A stretch of 64,000 nucleotides of DNA from JALYRV01 sp036675475 (GTDB lineage: Bacteria > Acidobacteriota > Vicinamibacteria > Vicinamibacterales > SCN-69-37), in NCBI GenBank assembly GCA_036675475.1, contig JAKFEY010000044.1, positions 9,422 through 73,421 of the forward strand, written 5' to 3'. Positions 1 through 8,719 of this stretch are shown piece by piece. The first letter of the stretch is position 1; each line of letters opens with the position of its first letter. A model generated the notes under the pieces. It had not been told where the DNA came from, did no database searches, and was given only the letters and a program-made list of their open reading frames with translations. The position numbers were made by a program, and so were the translations under genes.

Positions 1-833
1 TCCTTCCAGTCGCGCACTTCCCTGCCACGCCACAACAACAGACCGGCGCCGCCGACGATGTCATCGGCGTTGCGCCAGGCGGTTGCCGGCGTGCCGAGCG
101 CCGTGACGTAGGTGAAATTCAGATCGACGCGATCCTTCACCTTCAACTGCGCCAGTGCCGGCGGCACGGCTCCGGCCGCGGACAGCACAAATCCATCGGT
201 GGGAATCGGCGACGAGCCGGCCTTGCTGATCGCGACGACCCGGAGCGGGCGTCCCTGCAGCGTCCACTCGATGCCCTCGCCTTTCGTGCGCGTGTCGGCG
301 CCGTACCGCGGCGTGTACAGCATGACGCCGCGCGCGCCCCGCGCCGTGTCGACACCCGTGACCGGCACGGTAGCCCGTCTGATCTTCAGCTGCGCTTTCG
401 CCGTGACGCGATCGAACAGCAGCGGCGGGCCTTCAGGCCGCGCGAAGCCTACGGCCCCGCGCGGACGCCCCGTGTCGCTCACGACATGGCCGTTGATCTT
501 GAAGATGCCGGCCGGATCGCCGTTGGTGCCGAAGAAGCCCGCGTTGACGGCCGCCAGCGCGCCGCGCCGGGCCGCCATCGCGGGCACCGTCTCGCGCCCC
601 TGCCGGCCGTCTTTGCCCAGCTCCATGTCGAGCCGCGCCGCGGACGGCTCAATCTCGAGCAGGCGCGCGCTGATCGGCGCATCGGCGCCCAGATGCGCCG
701 CATCATCGAGCGTGTAGTAAGTGATGCCCGGCGCGAGCGTCTCGGTGGACGTGAAGCGCTGCGGGGGCTGCTGGCGCGCGCTCGCGGCTGCGGAGAGAGT
801 GAGGGCAAGAGCAGCAACAAGGACTCGGCGCAT
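1..833 (-). CDS. Phosphodiester glycosidase (NAGPA/DUF2233) family protein, cut at window edge
   Basis: The frame reads from an ATG at 833 down to the window edge, giving 277 residues with no stop, so the C-terminus is missing. It opens with a short signal peptide (MRRVLVAALALTLSAAASA). The core contains VNAGFF near residue 80, followed by GDPAGIFKINGHVVS. That asparagine/glycine-rich signature is typical of the phosphodiester glycosidase domain of N-acetylglucosamine-1-phosphodiester alpha-N-acetylglucosaminidase-like proteins, which cleave sugar phosphodiesters outside the cytoplasm. The substrate here is unknown. It lies downstream of the permease gene on the same strand with a 16 base gap, so co-transcription is possible. 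Family call good; exact function not known. Confidence 0.8.
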   Translation of the reverse strand, partial: MRRVLVAALALTLSAAASARQQPPQRFTSTETLAPGITYYTLDDAAHLGADAPISARLLEIEPSAARLDMELGKDGRQGRETVPAMAARRGALAAVNAGFFGTNGDPAGIFKINGHVVSDTGRPRGAVGFARPEGPPLLFDRVTAKAQLKIRRATVPVTGVDTARGARGVMLYTPRYGADTRTKGEGIEWTLQGRPLRVVAISKAGSSPIPTDGFVLSAAGAVPPALAQLKVKDRVDLNFTYVTALGTPATAWRNADDIVGGAGLLLWRGREVRDWK

Positions 834-849
834 GTGCCGATGTTAGCGC

Positions 850-3468
850 TTACTCCTCCCGCAGCAGCAACAGAGGGTCGGTGCGGCGCGCATCCCGCAC
901 GGGCAGCCACGCCGCGGCAATCCCGGTTGCAGCGATGAGTCCGACCACGATGATCCAGCTCGAGATGTCCGTCGTACTCACCCCCGCCAGCACCGACGAC
1001 AGGTTGCGCGCCAGCGCGAACGCTCCCGCAATGCCGAGCACGATGCCGGCCGCGAGCATGGCGATGGTCTGCCGCATGACGAGGCGCGACAGCTGCGATG
1101 GATGCGCGCCAATGGCGAGGCGGATGCCGAATTCGCGCCGGCGGCGCGCCACGCTGAGGCTCAGCACGCTGAACAGACCGGCGGCACACACGATGGTGCC
1201 GAAGGCGGCAAAGGCGCCTGCAACTTTCGCGGCCGACTCCGGACCTTCGATGTGCTCGCGATACAGCGCGTCGAGGTGTTCCGCCTCGTACACGACGTAG
1301 CCGGGATGCACCGCGCGGATCGCGGCCCGGATCGCGTCCATCCTCACCGTCGCATCCTCGTGCAATCGAAGCGCATAGCGCGAGATCACCGGCCCGCGAG
1401 CCAGCCGGAAGAATTCGGGCTGGTCGATGCGGGGGTCGAGCAACGGGGTCAGCATTTCGCGCGACACGCCCGCCACCTCCAGCGTCGCCTCGCGGCCGAT
1501 GCGGAACGTGCGCCCGATCGGTTGGGGGTCGTCCGGCCAGAGCATTCGCGCCAGGCGCTCGCTGATCACGACGGCGGCATCGGGATCGTCAGCCGTGAGA
1601 AAGCGTCCTGCGGCCAGCCGCATGCCGAAGAAGGAGAAGAACGCCGGCGTCGCCTCGAATTCGAAGATTTCCTGGCCCTCGACCGTGCGGCCATCGTCGC
1701 TTCGCAGCGCACTCATGTGGAGGTTCCCGCCCTGTGGCGGCGCGCCGCGCACGCGAAGCACGCGCGCGACGCCGGGAACGCTGGAGAGGTTCGCCTCCAC
1801 CTGATCGGCCAGCGCGAGGCGGCGGCTGGTGTCCGATTCCTGATAGCGAGGCAGCGACAGCCAGACGCTGACGATGTTTCGCGTGTCGATGCCGCGGTCG
1901 ATCGTTGCCAGCTGGATGAACGATCGAACCAGCAGGGAGGCGCTGAGCAGCAGGGCGACGGCGACGGCGATTTCGCCCACGACGAGCACGGACGAGAGGC
2001 GGCGTGCCGCGCGACTTTCCGTGGCCCCACGGCCGTCTTCTTTCAGGGCGCCGCCGGCCGACACACTGGTGCCGAACCATGCCGGCAGGAGGCCGGACGC
2101 CAGCATCACGGACGCCGCGAGCACGGCGACGGCTCCGTAGGCGCGGGCATCGAGATCGATCCCGTTGGCGCCGCGCGTCAGCATGTATTCGGGCACGAGC
2201 CGCTCGAAGCTCGACACCGCAAGCCAGGCGAGCAGGAGGCCGGCCAGGGAGGCGCACGCCGCCAGAAGAAAGCTTTCGCAGAGCGCCTGACGCACCAGGC
2301 GCGCGCGAGACGCGCCAAGCGCGGCCCTGACGGCGCGCTCGCGGCGCCGCGACAACGCCTGGGCGAGCAGCAGGTTCGCCACGTTGATGCAGGCGACGAC
2401 CAGCACGAGCACGACACCGGCGAACAGCACCTTGACGGCGTTGACGGTGTAGTCGTCGAACGATCGCGTGCCGAGGTTGGCCGCGAATGCCAGCGAGGCG
2501 GGAGGCGCAAGCGATGAGGGGACGCTTGCGCGCGTCGCCTCTTCAGCCAGGCGGCGAGCCTCCTCGCGCGGCAGGCCGCTCCTGATCAGGCCGATCGCCC
2601 ACATCGCTTTCTTCTCCGCGGCGCCACGCGCGATGTCCAGGGGCCGCCAGAATCCCTTCCGGCCGAGCGGGAAGCGGAAATCGCCCGGCATGATGCCGAC
2701 GATCTCCGTCTGCGTTCCCTCGATCGACACGAAGCGGCCGACAAGCGAGGGTTCGCCGCCGAAATGCGACCGCCACAGCGTTTCGGAGATCAGGGCCGGC
2801 GGGACGAGCGCCTCTGCGTCTGCCTGCGTGAAGCCGCGGCCGTGAATGGGCGCGACGCCGAGCACGTCGAGCATGCCCGGCGTGATCCACGACTGCGACA
2901 CGCTCCTGGGCTCGCGTCCGTCATCGAGCGTCGTGCCGCTCGTGGAGGCGTGCACTTCGACGCGCTCGAACGCGCCCGACTGTTGCCAGGCGCGGATGAG
3001 TTCCGGCGACGCATTCAGCGACGGCCAGGCGCCCGGCTGCCGCGCAATGCCGATCGGCACGAGCCGCTCGGCGTTCGGATAGGGCACCGGCGTGAACAGG
3101 ACGGCGTCGGCGACCGTGAACACGGCCGTGCACGCGCCAATCGCGAGCGCGAGCAGCGAGATGGCGAGCGCGGTGGTGCCGGGACGCGCGGCGAGCGCAC
3201 GCACGGCCTGACGCAGATCCGAGAGGATGGCGTTCATCCACCCGCCGCCGTTGGATGAAGGTGACTGCGGCCGGTGACCCGACGGCAGGCGCGGAAACCC
3301 GGCGCGCGCCTTGATCGCCGACGTCGCGAGATCCACGAACTCCGGGATGACGGATCGGGATTCGGAGACGGCGCGCAGGGTCTCCCGCATCTCGGCCCCG
3401 TGCGCGTCACGCATGTCTTTCGGGAACAGCCGCAACAGCACGCGGCAGCCATAGTCGACCAGCCTCAT
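850..3468 (-). CDS. Acidobacterial duplicated orphan permease (MacB/FtsX type)
   Basis: An 872-residue membrane protein. The N-terminal 75 residues carry the short soluble segment common in PadR-linked permeases (LFPKDMRDAHGAEM). The rest has two MacB periplasmic-core plus FtsX units: a first transmembrane helix near residue 100, a helix cluster near 345-450, a second lone helix near 495-515, and a final cluster near 760-865. The duplicated layout without its own ATPase matches the ADOP family, abundant in acidobacteria. MacB relatives export peptides or drugs or transmit force across the envelope; the substrate here is unknown and no ABC ATPase is nearby. It overlaps the PadR gene by 4 bases (ATGA), so the pair is translationally coupled and probably under PadR control. 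Confidence 0.9.
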   Translation of the reverse strand: MRLVDYGCRVLLRLFPKDMRDAHGAEMRETLRAVSESRSVIPEFVDLATSAIKARAGFPRLPSGHRPQSPSSNGGGWMNAILSDLRQAVRALAARPGTTALAISLLALAIGACTAVFTVADAVLFTPVPYPNAERLVPIGIARQPGAWPSLNASPELIRAWQQSGAFERVEVHASTSGTTLDDGREPRSVSQSWITPGMLDVLGVAPIHGRGFTQADAEALVPPALISETLWRSHFGGEPSLVGRFVSIEGTQTEIVGIMPGDFRFPLGRKGFWRPLDIARGAAEKKAMWAIGLIRSGLPREEARRLAEEATRASVPSSLAPPASLAFAANLGTRSFDDYTVNAVKVLFAGVVLVLVVACINVANLLLAQALSRRRERAVRAALGASRARLVRQALCESFLLAACASLAGLLLAWLAVSSFERLVPEYMLTRGANGIDLDARAYGAVAVLAASVMLASGLLPAWFGTSVSAGGALKEDGRGATESRAARRLSSVLVVGEIAVAVALLLSASLLVRSFIQLATIDRGIDTRNIVSVWLSLPRYQESDTSRRLALADQVEANLSSVPGVARVLRVRGAPPQGGNLHMSALRSDDGRTVEGQEIFEFEATPAFFSFFGMRLAAGRFLTADDPDAAVVISERLARMLWPDDPQPIGRTFRIGREATLEVAGVSREMLTPLLDPRIDQPEFFRLARGPVISRYALRLHEDATVRMDAIRAAIRAVHPGYVVYEAEHLDALYREHIEGPESAAKVAGAFAAFGTIVCAAGLFSVLSLSVARRRREFGIRLAIGAHPSQLSRLVMRQTIAMLAAGIVLGIAGAFALARNLSSVLAGVSTTDISSWIIVVGLIAATGIAAAWLPVRDARRTDPLLLLREE

Positions 3469-3830
3469 GCCTTCTTCGCCCGCAAGACGCGCTTGTCGCG
3501 CGCGAGCGCGACCAGGCTCTCGAGACGCCGCGCCTCGGCCTCGGTGACCGCCTTGCCGAACGGGGTCACCCGGTAATAACGCCGCCGCTCATCGTCCTGG
3601 GCTGGGGCCGGGCGCTTGTCGCTCTCTTCGACCAGATCGAGATCGAGGAGCCGCTTCATCACGGTGTAGAGCGTCCCCGTGCGCAGGACGATCAGGCCGT
3701 CGGTGCGGCGGTCGACCTCGCGGATGATGCCGTAGCCGTGGCGGTCGGCGTCGGCCAGCGCGAGCAGCACTTGAAAGACGATGGGCGTCAGCGGCAGCAT
3801 CGAGCGGGGATCGGCGGCAGGCTGGCGCAT
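3465..3830 (-). CDS. PadR family transcriptional regulator
   Basis: A 121-residue winged-helix protein from the ATG at 3830. Upstream in-frame ATGs up to 3911 exist, but they would place the palindrome at 3840-3860 inside the coding region, so I chose 3830. The helix-turn-helix core (VLLALADADRHGYGIIREV) and the wing (GTLYTVMKRLLDLDLV...RRYYRVTPFGK) are classical PadR. The C-terminal dimerisation helix is short. PadR proteins usually repress their own operon and release DNA on ligand binding or degradation; here the target is probably the coupled permease. Start choice is moderately sure, family very sure. Confidence 0.9.
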   Translation of the reverse strand: MRQPAADPRSMLPLTPIVFQVLLALADADRHGYGIIREVDRRTDGLIVLRTGTLYTVMKRLLDLDLVEESDKRPAPAQDDERRRYYRVTPFGKAVTEAEARRLESLVALARDKRVLRAKKA

Positions 3831-3839
3831 TTGTCTCGA

Positions 3840-3860
3840 ATGCATTTGTAATAAATGCAT
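3840..3860. promoter_or_regulatory. Probable PadR operator
   Basis: A perfect 8-base inverted repeat, ATGCATTT-N5-AAATGCAT, lies 9 bases upstream of the chosen padR start and about 50 bases upstream of the divergent LD-carboxypeptidase promoter. PadR sites commonly have ATG/CAT-type half-sites near the regulator's own start. Autoregulation of the padR-permease operon is inferred from position and symmetry. Confidence 0.65.
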
Positions 3861-3910
3861 ATGACGCAAAGCGCTGTCAAGTGACTGGAGGAGATGTCGA
3901 GTCGGCTGCA

Positions 3911-3916
3911 TATACT
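3911..3916 (+). promoter_or_regulatory. -10 element for a likely leaderless mRNA
   Basis: TATACT ends 6 bases before the ATG at 3923, so a start of transcription 6-7 bases downstream would fall at the start codon. No Shine-Dalgarno sequence is visible. I do not see a clear -35 box. Confidence 0.55.
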
Positions 3917-3922
3917 TGCCGC

Positions 3923-4981
3923 ATGCAACGCCGAGACTTTCTGAACGCCACGGTCGCCGCGCCCCTGGCCGCGGCCGCTCTCACGTCTTTAAAAGCCGAT
4001 GCCGCCGCCGCGCAGGTGGGCCCGCTTCCGAACGTGCCGGCCCGGCTGAAGGCGGGCGACACCGTCGGCCTGGTGGCGCCGGCCAACGCCACGTTCAACT
4101 CGGTGGAGCTCGACATCGCGCGCGAGTCGCTCGAAGCGCTCGGCCTCAACGTGCGCGTCGGTCCGCACCTGCGCGATCGGCACGGCTATCTCGCGGGTGA
4201 AGACCGCGACCGCGCGGCCGACATCAATGCGTTCTTCAAGGACACCTCTGTCTCGGCGGTGCTGCCCATTCGCGGCGGCTGGGGCAGCGCGCGGCTGCTG
4301 CCGTATCTCGACTACGAGATGATTCGCCGCAATCCCAAAGTGGTCGTCGGCTACAGCGACGTCACCGCGCTGCTCACGGCGCTGCACACGCGCGGCAACC
4401 TGATCACGTTTCACGGCCCGAACGGGATGGGCCGGTGGGATGCGTACTCGCTCGACTACTTCAAGCGCGTGCTCTTTGGCGGCGAGGCGGTGACATTCGC
4501 GAACACGCCGCGCATGACCGACAACAACGTGCTGACGCCCACGCAGAACCGCATCCGCACGGTGACGCCGGGCACCGCGCGAGGACGGCTGCTCGGCGGC
4601 AACCTCAGCGTGCTCGCGGGCATCGCCGGTTCCCCGTACATGCCCGACTGGAACGGCGCCATCCTGTTTCTCGAGGACGTCGGCGAAGACATCTACCGCA
4701 TGGACCGCATGCTGACCACACTGAAGCTTGCCGGCATCTTCGACAAGATTCGCGGCTTCGTCTTCGGCACGTGCAGCGAGTGCGGGCCCGGCGACGGCGG
4801 CTTCGGCGCGCTCACGTTCGAGGAGCTCTGGGCCGACCACATCGCACCGTTGAAGGTCCCGGCCTGGTCGGGCGCCATGATCGGCCACGGCATGCCGCAG
4901 TGGACGCTGCCGGTCGGCGCGATGGTCGAGATCGACGCCACCGCCGGCTCGATTCGCATGATGGCGCCCGCGGTCAGATGA
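3923..4981 (+). CDS. LD-carboxypeptidase (S66 family) with Tat signal
   Basis: 352 residues from the ATG at 3923. The N-terminus (MQRRDFLNATVAAPLAAAA) is a twin-arginine signal, so the enzyme is likely exported folded. The core carries IRGGWGSARLLPYLDY and then GYSDVTALL, which holds the expected nucleophilic serine of LD-carboxypeptidases. Near the end, IGHGMPQWTLPVG supplies the conserved histidine. S66 enzymes cut the L-Lys/DAP-D-Ala bond of murein tetrapeptides during peptidoglycan recycling, usually in the cytoplasm; a Tat-exported version suggests periplasmic trimming. The start at 3923 is chosen over 3881 because of the Tat motif and the -10 element just before it. Confidence 0.88.
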   Translation: MQRRDFLNATVAAPLAAAALTSLKADAAAAQVGPLPNVPARLKAGDTVGLVAPANATFNSVELDIARESLEALGLNVRVGPHLRDRHGYLAGEDRDRAADINAFFKDTSVSAVLPIRGGWGSARLLPYLDYEMIRRNPKVVVGYSDVTALLTALHTRGNLITFHGPNGMGRWDAYSLDYFKRVLFGGEAVTFANTPRMTDNNVLTPTQNRIRTVTPGTARGRLLGGNLSVLAGIAGSPYMPDWNGAILFLEDVGEDIYRMDRMLTTLKLAGIFDKIRGFVFGTCSECGPGDGGFGALTFEELWADHIAPLKVPAWSGAMIGHGMPQWTLPVGAMVEIDATAGSIRMMAPAVR

Positions 4982-5062
4982 TTCGCGAGATCGAGGCGGA
5001 TGACGATGTGCGGCGCGCGCGCACGCGTTCTACTTCCGCAAGCGCATGCACATCTCGAGCTT

Positions 5063-7021
5063 TCACTTCAGGATGGAAATCCGCTGAATCACATCCGCCT
5101 CGAGGATCCGATCAACCACGTCCATCCCTGAGACGACGCGCGCAAAGACCGTGTAGTCGTGGTTGAGGCGCGGCAGGTCGACGAGATCGATGAAGATCTG
5201 CGCGTCGCCGGTGTCGCGGCCGCGCGTGGAGATGCCCACGGCGCCGCGCTCGTGCCGCGCGAAGCCGACCTCGTCGCGCTGGAATCGCGGGGCGCCCGCG
5301 TATTCGTTGGCCCACGGGCTGCCGCCCTGCACCACGAAGTTCGGCACTACGCGGTGGAACGTCAGGCCGTCGTAATAACCGGCGTTGGCAAGACGCGCGA
5401 ACCGCGCAACGGTCGCCGGCGCCTCGCCAGGCAGAAGCTCCAGGTCGATGCTTCCGCCGCGTACCATGGTGATGCGCGCGCGCGTGGGAAGGCGCAGCAG
5501 CTCCTGCATCGAGGGTGACATCAGCTCGCGCGGTTTCGGCGCGGGCGGCGGCGCGTCAGCCGGGGCGGCGAGCTTCAGGGCCTCGACCAGCGCCACGCGC
5601 GCGTCGACGGTCGTGTCGGCGCCGGCCGCGTCCAGCGCGTCGATAGCGGCAAGCAGCACATCCTTGAACGCAGGCGCGTCACCGGTGACGGCCACGGCGC
5701 CGGCAGCGGTGCGCAGCAGCTGCGGGTCGCGCCGCTCGGCAAGCGCCGACATCACCGCGGTTTTCAGCAGTGGACGAACGGCATCGGCCGTGGCCGGCGT
5801 CTGCGCGCGCGCCACCAGACCTGTGATGGCGGCTTCCCGCACGTTCGGATGCCGGTCGGCGGCAAACGTGGCGAGCAGTTGATCGTCGCCGAGGCGTGCT
5901 GCGGCTTGCGCTGCGTACATGCGAACAGGCCATGCGGCATCCGTCACATGCTTCGGCATGAGCTCGCGGGCGCGCGCGGCATCGACGGAAGCGAGCGACA
6001 CCAGCGCGTGTGACGCGCGATGCCAGTTGAGGCCTCCGGGCGTCGCGGCAAGATTCGTCAGGGCCGCGGCGACGGACGCATCCGCGCACCGCGCGAGCGC
6101 ATCGATCGCGGCCAGCGCGACGTGCGCGTCGCCATCCGTCATCGCGCCGAGCAGCGCAGGGCACGCCTCCGCCCCTCGACGTGCAACCGCCCGCACAGCT
6201 TCGTAGCGGACGTGCGGATCGGCATCGCTGAGCGCCGACGTCACCATCGGCGCTCCGTCCGGCGCGCCCGCAACCGCCAGAATCGCCAGGCGGCGCATCT
6301 GGAAGTCGTCGCTCTTGAAAAGGGTGGTCGCGAAGGCGGCGTCGAGCGCGCGGCTCGTGAGCAGCGCCTGCGCCGCCGTGCGGCGATCGACCGGCGACAA
6401 CGCCTGCGCGGTGGCGGCCGCGCGCAGCCAGCTGACGGCCCGCGGCGAGAGCACACCCGGTTTGCCCGCGCGCCGCGCGAGAATTTCCAGCGCGCTTGCC
6501 AGGGCGCCGGCGCGCGGTCCGGACGCGGCATGCGCCAGGCCCGCGGCTTCGACCTCGGCGATCGACGCGGCGTCTGCCAGCCGCGCGGCGCTCTCGAGCA
6601 TCGCCGCCGCGGCCGCGTCGTGTGCTTCCTGCCGCAGCTGCGCGAGCAGAGTCGCGCGGCGCGGCGCCTTCGCCGCGGCGTCGAGCGCGTTCACCGACTG
6701 CGCCAGCGCAAAGGCGGCCGTGCCGCGCACCAGCGGATCCCGATCGCGCAGCGCGCGCTCGATCAGATCGGCGGGAACGGCGCCCGCGGGATGCCGCTGC
6801 TCGAGCCGCCCGAGGGCCCGCACCGCGCGCGCGCGCATGCCGGGCTCGCTGTGCGACTCGGCGATCGCCGCCAGCCGCTCGTAGTCGCCGGGCTGCGAGG
6901 CGCGACGGTCCTCGGCGAGGATGAGCGCTTCAATCGCCGTCTGCGCGGCCTGCGGGGCCTGCGCACGCACCGTGGCGGACGCGACGAGCGCGACCGCCAG
7001 GACTGCCGCCGTCATCTTCAT
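5063..7021 (-). CDS. HEAT-repeat protein fused to cyclophilin-type peptidyl-prolyl isomerase
   Basis: 652 residues with a signal peptide (MKMTAAVLAVALVASATVRA). Residues of about 30-470 are alpha-helical HEAT-like repeats, visible as recurring units such as DRDPLVRGTAAFALAQ, DADPHVRYEAVRAVARRG and DRHPNVREAAITGLVAR. Residues of about 500-650 are a cyclophilin domain with FHRVVPNFVVQGG (catalytic arginine) and GDAQIFI in place of the usual GSQFFI. The isomerase probably acts on clients in the periplasm, with the solenoid as a docking platform. The stop of the M28 peptidase gene is 4 bases upstream, so the two genes are probably one transcript. Confidence 0.9.
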   Translation of the reverse strand: MKMTAAVLAVALVASATVRAQAPQAAQTAIEALILAEDRRASQPGDYERLAAIAESHSEPGMRARAVRALGRLEQRHPAGAVPADLIERALRDRDPLVRGTAAFALAQSVNALDAAAKAPRRATLLAQLRQEAHDAAAAAMLESAARLADAASIAEVEAAGLAHAASGPRAGALASALEILARRAGKPGVLSPRAVSWLRAAATAQALSPVDRRTAAQALLTSRALDAAFATTLFKSDDFQMRRLAILAVAGAPDGAPMVTSALSDADPHVRYEAVRAVARRGAEACPALLGAMTDGDAHVALAAIDALARCADASVAAALTNLAATPGGLNWHRASHALVSLASVDAARARELMPKHVTDAAWPVRMYAAQAAARLGDDQLLATFAADRHPNVREAAITGLVARAQTPATADAVRPLLKTAVMSALAERRDPQLLRTAAGAVAVTGDAPAFKDVLLAAIDALDAAGADTTVDARVALVEALKLAAPADAPPPAPKPRELMSPSMQELLRLPTRARITMVRGGSIDLELLPGEAPATVARFARLANAGYYDGLTFHRVVPNFVVQGGSPWANEYAGAPRFQRDEVGFARHERGAVGISTRGRDTGDAQIFIDLVDLPRLNHDYTVFARVVSGMDVVDRILEADVIQRISILK

Positions 7022-7024
7022 GGG

Positions 7025-8719
7025 TTACTTCTCTGTTGAAAGCCGCCGGGCCGACGCCACCGCTTCTTCATACCACTTCGTCCAGGCCGCCACCGCCGGG
7101 TCGCGATCGGCCGCCGTCTCGCGCCGCTCGCGATCGATGCGCGCGCGGCCGGCGGCCGCCACCAGGCCCGCGACCTCGCGCGCTTCGGCGGACGTTGCCG
7201 ATCCCATCAGCCACGCCGTGGCGCCCACCGCGGCGGCGACGTTGCGCATCTCGTCGGCGCTCACCTTGTCGGGCGTGTCGAAGTTGGTGTGATAGTAGCG
7301 ATCGGTGAAGTGCCAGTCGAGCAGCGACGGCACGCCGGTGCTGCCGAACACCGTGTGATCGCTGCCCCCCTCATACGGGTTCGACCGCACGATCCATCCC
7401 GTGCGCGTGCCCACACGCCGCGCGACCGCCAGGTGCAGGTCGTTGATGATGTCGCCCTTCAGCGTCTTCGGGTCAATCTCGCTTCTGCCCCACTCGCTGT
7501 GCGGATCCCAGGCGCGATCGTAGACGGCGCCCGGATCGGGCCAGCGCTCGACCAGAAACGATCCGCCCGTCTTCGAGACGTCCTCGCCCGTCATGTCGAG
7601 CGAGAACATCCACATCACCTGCGTCGCCTGCGCGGCGTGATCCTTGATCCACTGCCGGCTGCCTGAAATCTCGTCGATGAAGAGGAACGTGAGGGTGCGC
7701 GCCGGACGCGGCAACGCGCCGCTCGCCATCGCGTCGCGCATGGCAACGGCCAGTTCGGCCAGCGTCGCGGTGCCGCTCGCGTTGTCGTTGGCGCCCGGCT
7801 CCTGCACGTGCGCCGCGATGACGATTCGCTCCGACGGCAGCGAGCTGCCGGGAATCTCGGCAATCACCATGCGCGCCGGCCGTTCGGTAAACGTGCTCGA
7901 AATGGTCACGCGGGCCTGCACGGGCCCTGCCGCCAGCCGCTTCCTCATGGCCGCCGCGGCGCGGGGCGTGGCCTTGAAGCCGAATGACTGCTTCGCCTTG
8001 TCGTACGGAATCGATGACCACTGCAGGATGTCCCACTCGTCGCGGGGCGGCTCCGGCACGCCGGGCGGCGTCGGCCGGATGTACGACGGCAGCGACGTCG
8101 ACACGACACCCGCCGCGCCTCGGGATGTCGCCTCGCGCCAGAGCCGGCCGGCATCGGCATCGCCCAGCACGATGGCGTCCTTCACGTCCTTGCCCTCGTA
8201 ATCGGCGGCGCGGTCGCCGCGGCCGACGTCCACCAGCGTCAGGACCCGTCCGTCCGCCGGCGTTGAGAAGGAGTTGATGCACAGCGCCAACCGCTCCCGC
8301 GCTTTCGACAGCACCAGCGTCGAGCTGCCGTCCGCGTTGATTAACGACAGCGCGGCGATGCTGTGGTCCCAGCCGTGCCCCTGATTGGGATAGGCGTGCA
8401 CGCGGACATGGGCGAGAGGCGCGCCGTCGGGCGCGCCATTGCCCCGCGTGTCCATCGCGAACCCGCTCGATATCAGCCGTTCATGAATGCGATCGAGCGA
8501 CCGATCGAACCCTTCATTGCCCGCCAGCCGCCAGTACTGGCTCATGAAGCGCACGTGCTCCATCGCCGCGTGCCGATCGAACCCGGCCAGCAAAGTGTCG
8601 ATCGCTCGCTCCGCTCGCGCGGGGACAGGATTGGTTGCTGGTTGCTGGTTGCTGGTTGTTGGTGCACACGCTGCCACGGACACCGCAAAGCCGAGCGCCA
8701 GGGCACGGCTTCTACGCAC
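7025..8719 (-). CDS. M28 family metallopeptidase, probable lipoprotein
   Basis: 564 residues from a GTG at 8719. The N-terminus (LALGFAVSVAACAPTT) has a plausible lipobox VAAC, so the protein may be membrane-anchored. The M28 zinc-site pattern is visible: IVIAAHVQEPGANDNASG (His and Asp ligands), FLFIDEISGSRQW, SLDMTGED, and GGSDHTVFGSTGVPS (last His). These enzymes are aminopeptidases or carboxypeptidases with two zinc ions. The region just after the lipobox is encoded by a 7-base tandem repeat (separate entry). The start overlaps the end of the M49 gene by 8 bases. The next gene downstream is the HEAT-cyclophilin, suggesting a protein-turnover operon. Confidence 0.88.
   Translation of the reverse strand: MRRSRALALGFAVSVAACAPTTSNQQPATNPVPARAERAIDTLLAGFDRHAAMEHVRFMSQYWRLAGNEGFDRSLDRIHERLISSGFAMDTRGNGAPDGAPLAHVRVHAYPNQGHGWDHSIAALSLINADGSSTLVLSKARERLALCINSFSTPADGRVLTLVDVGRGDRAADYEGKDVKDAIVLGDADAGRLWREATSRGAAGVVSTSLPSYIRPTPPGVPEPPRDEWDILQWSSIPYDKAKQSFGFKATPRAAAAMRKRLAAGPVQARVTISSTFTERPARMVIAEIPGSSLPSERIVIAAHVQEPGANDNASGTATLAELAVAMRDAMASGALPRPARTLTFLFIDEISGSRQWIKDHAAQATQVMWMFSLDMTGEDVSKTGGSFLVERWPDPGAVYDRAWDPHSEWGRSEIDPKTLKGDIINDLHLAVARRVGTRTGWIVRSNPYEGGSDHTVFGSTGVPSLLDWHFTDRYYHTNFDTPDKVSADEMRNVAAAVGATAWLMGSATSAEAREVAGLVAAAGRARIDRERRETAADRDPAVAAWTKWYEEAVASARRLSTEK
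8632..8664. repeat. Heptanucleotide tandem repeat inside the M28 peptidase gene
   Basis: Three exact copies of TGGTTGC, one TGGTTGT and a partial fifth copy. On the coding strand they encode the Asn/Gln/Pro/Thr linker after the lipobox. The unit is not a multiple of three, so slippage by one unit would shift the reading frame. Confidence 0.9.
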
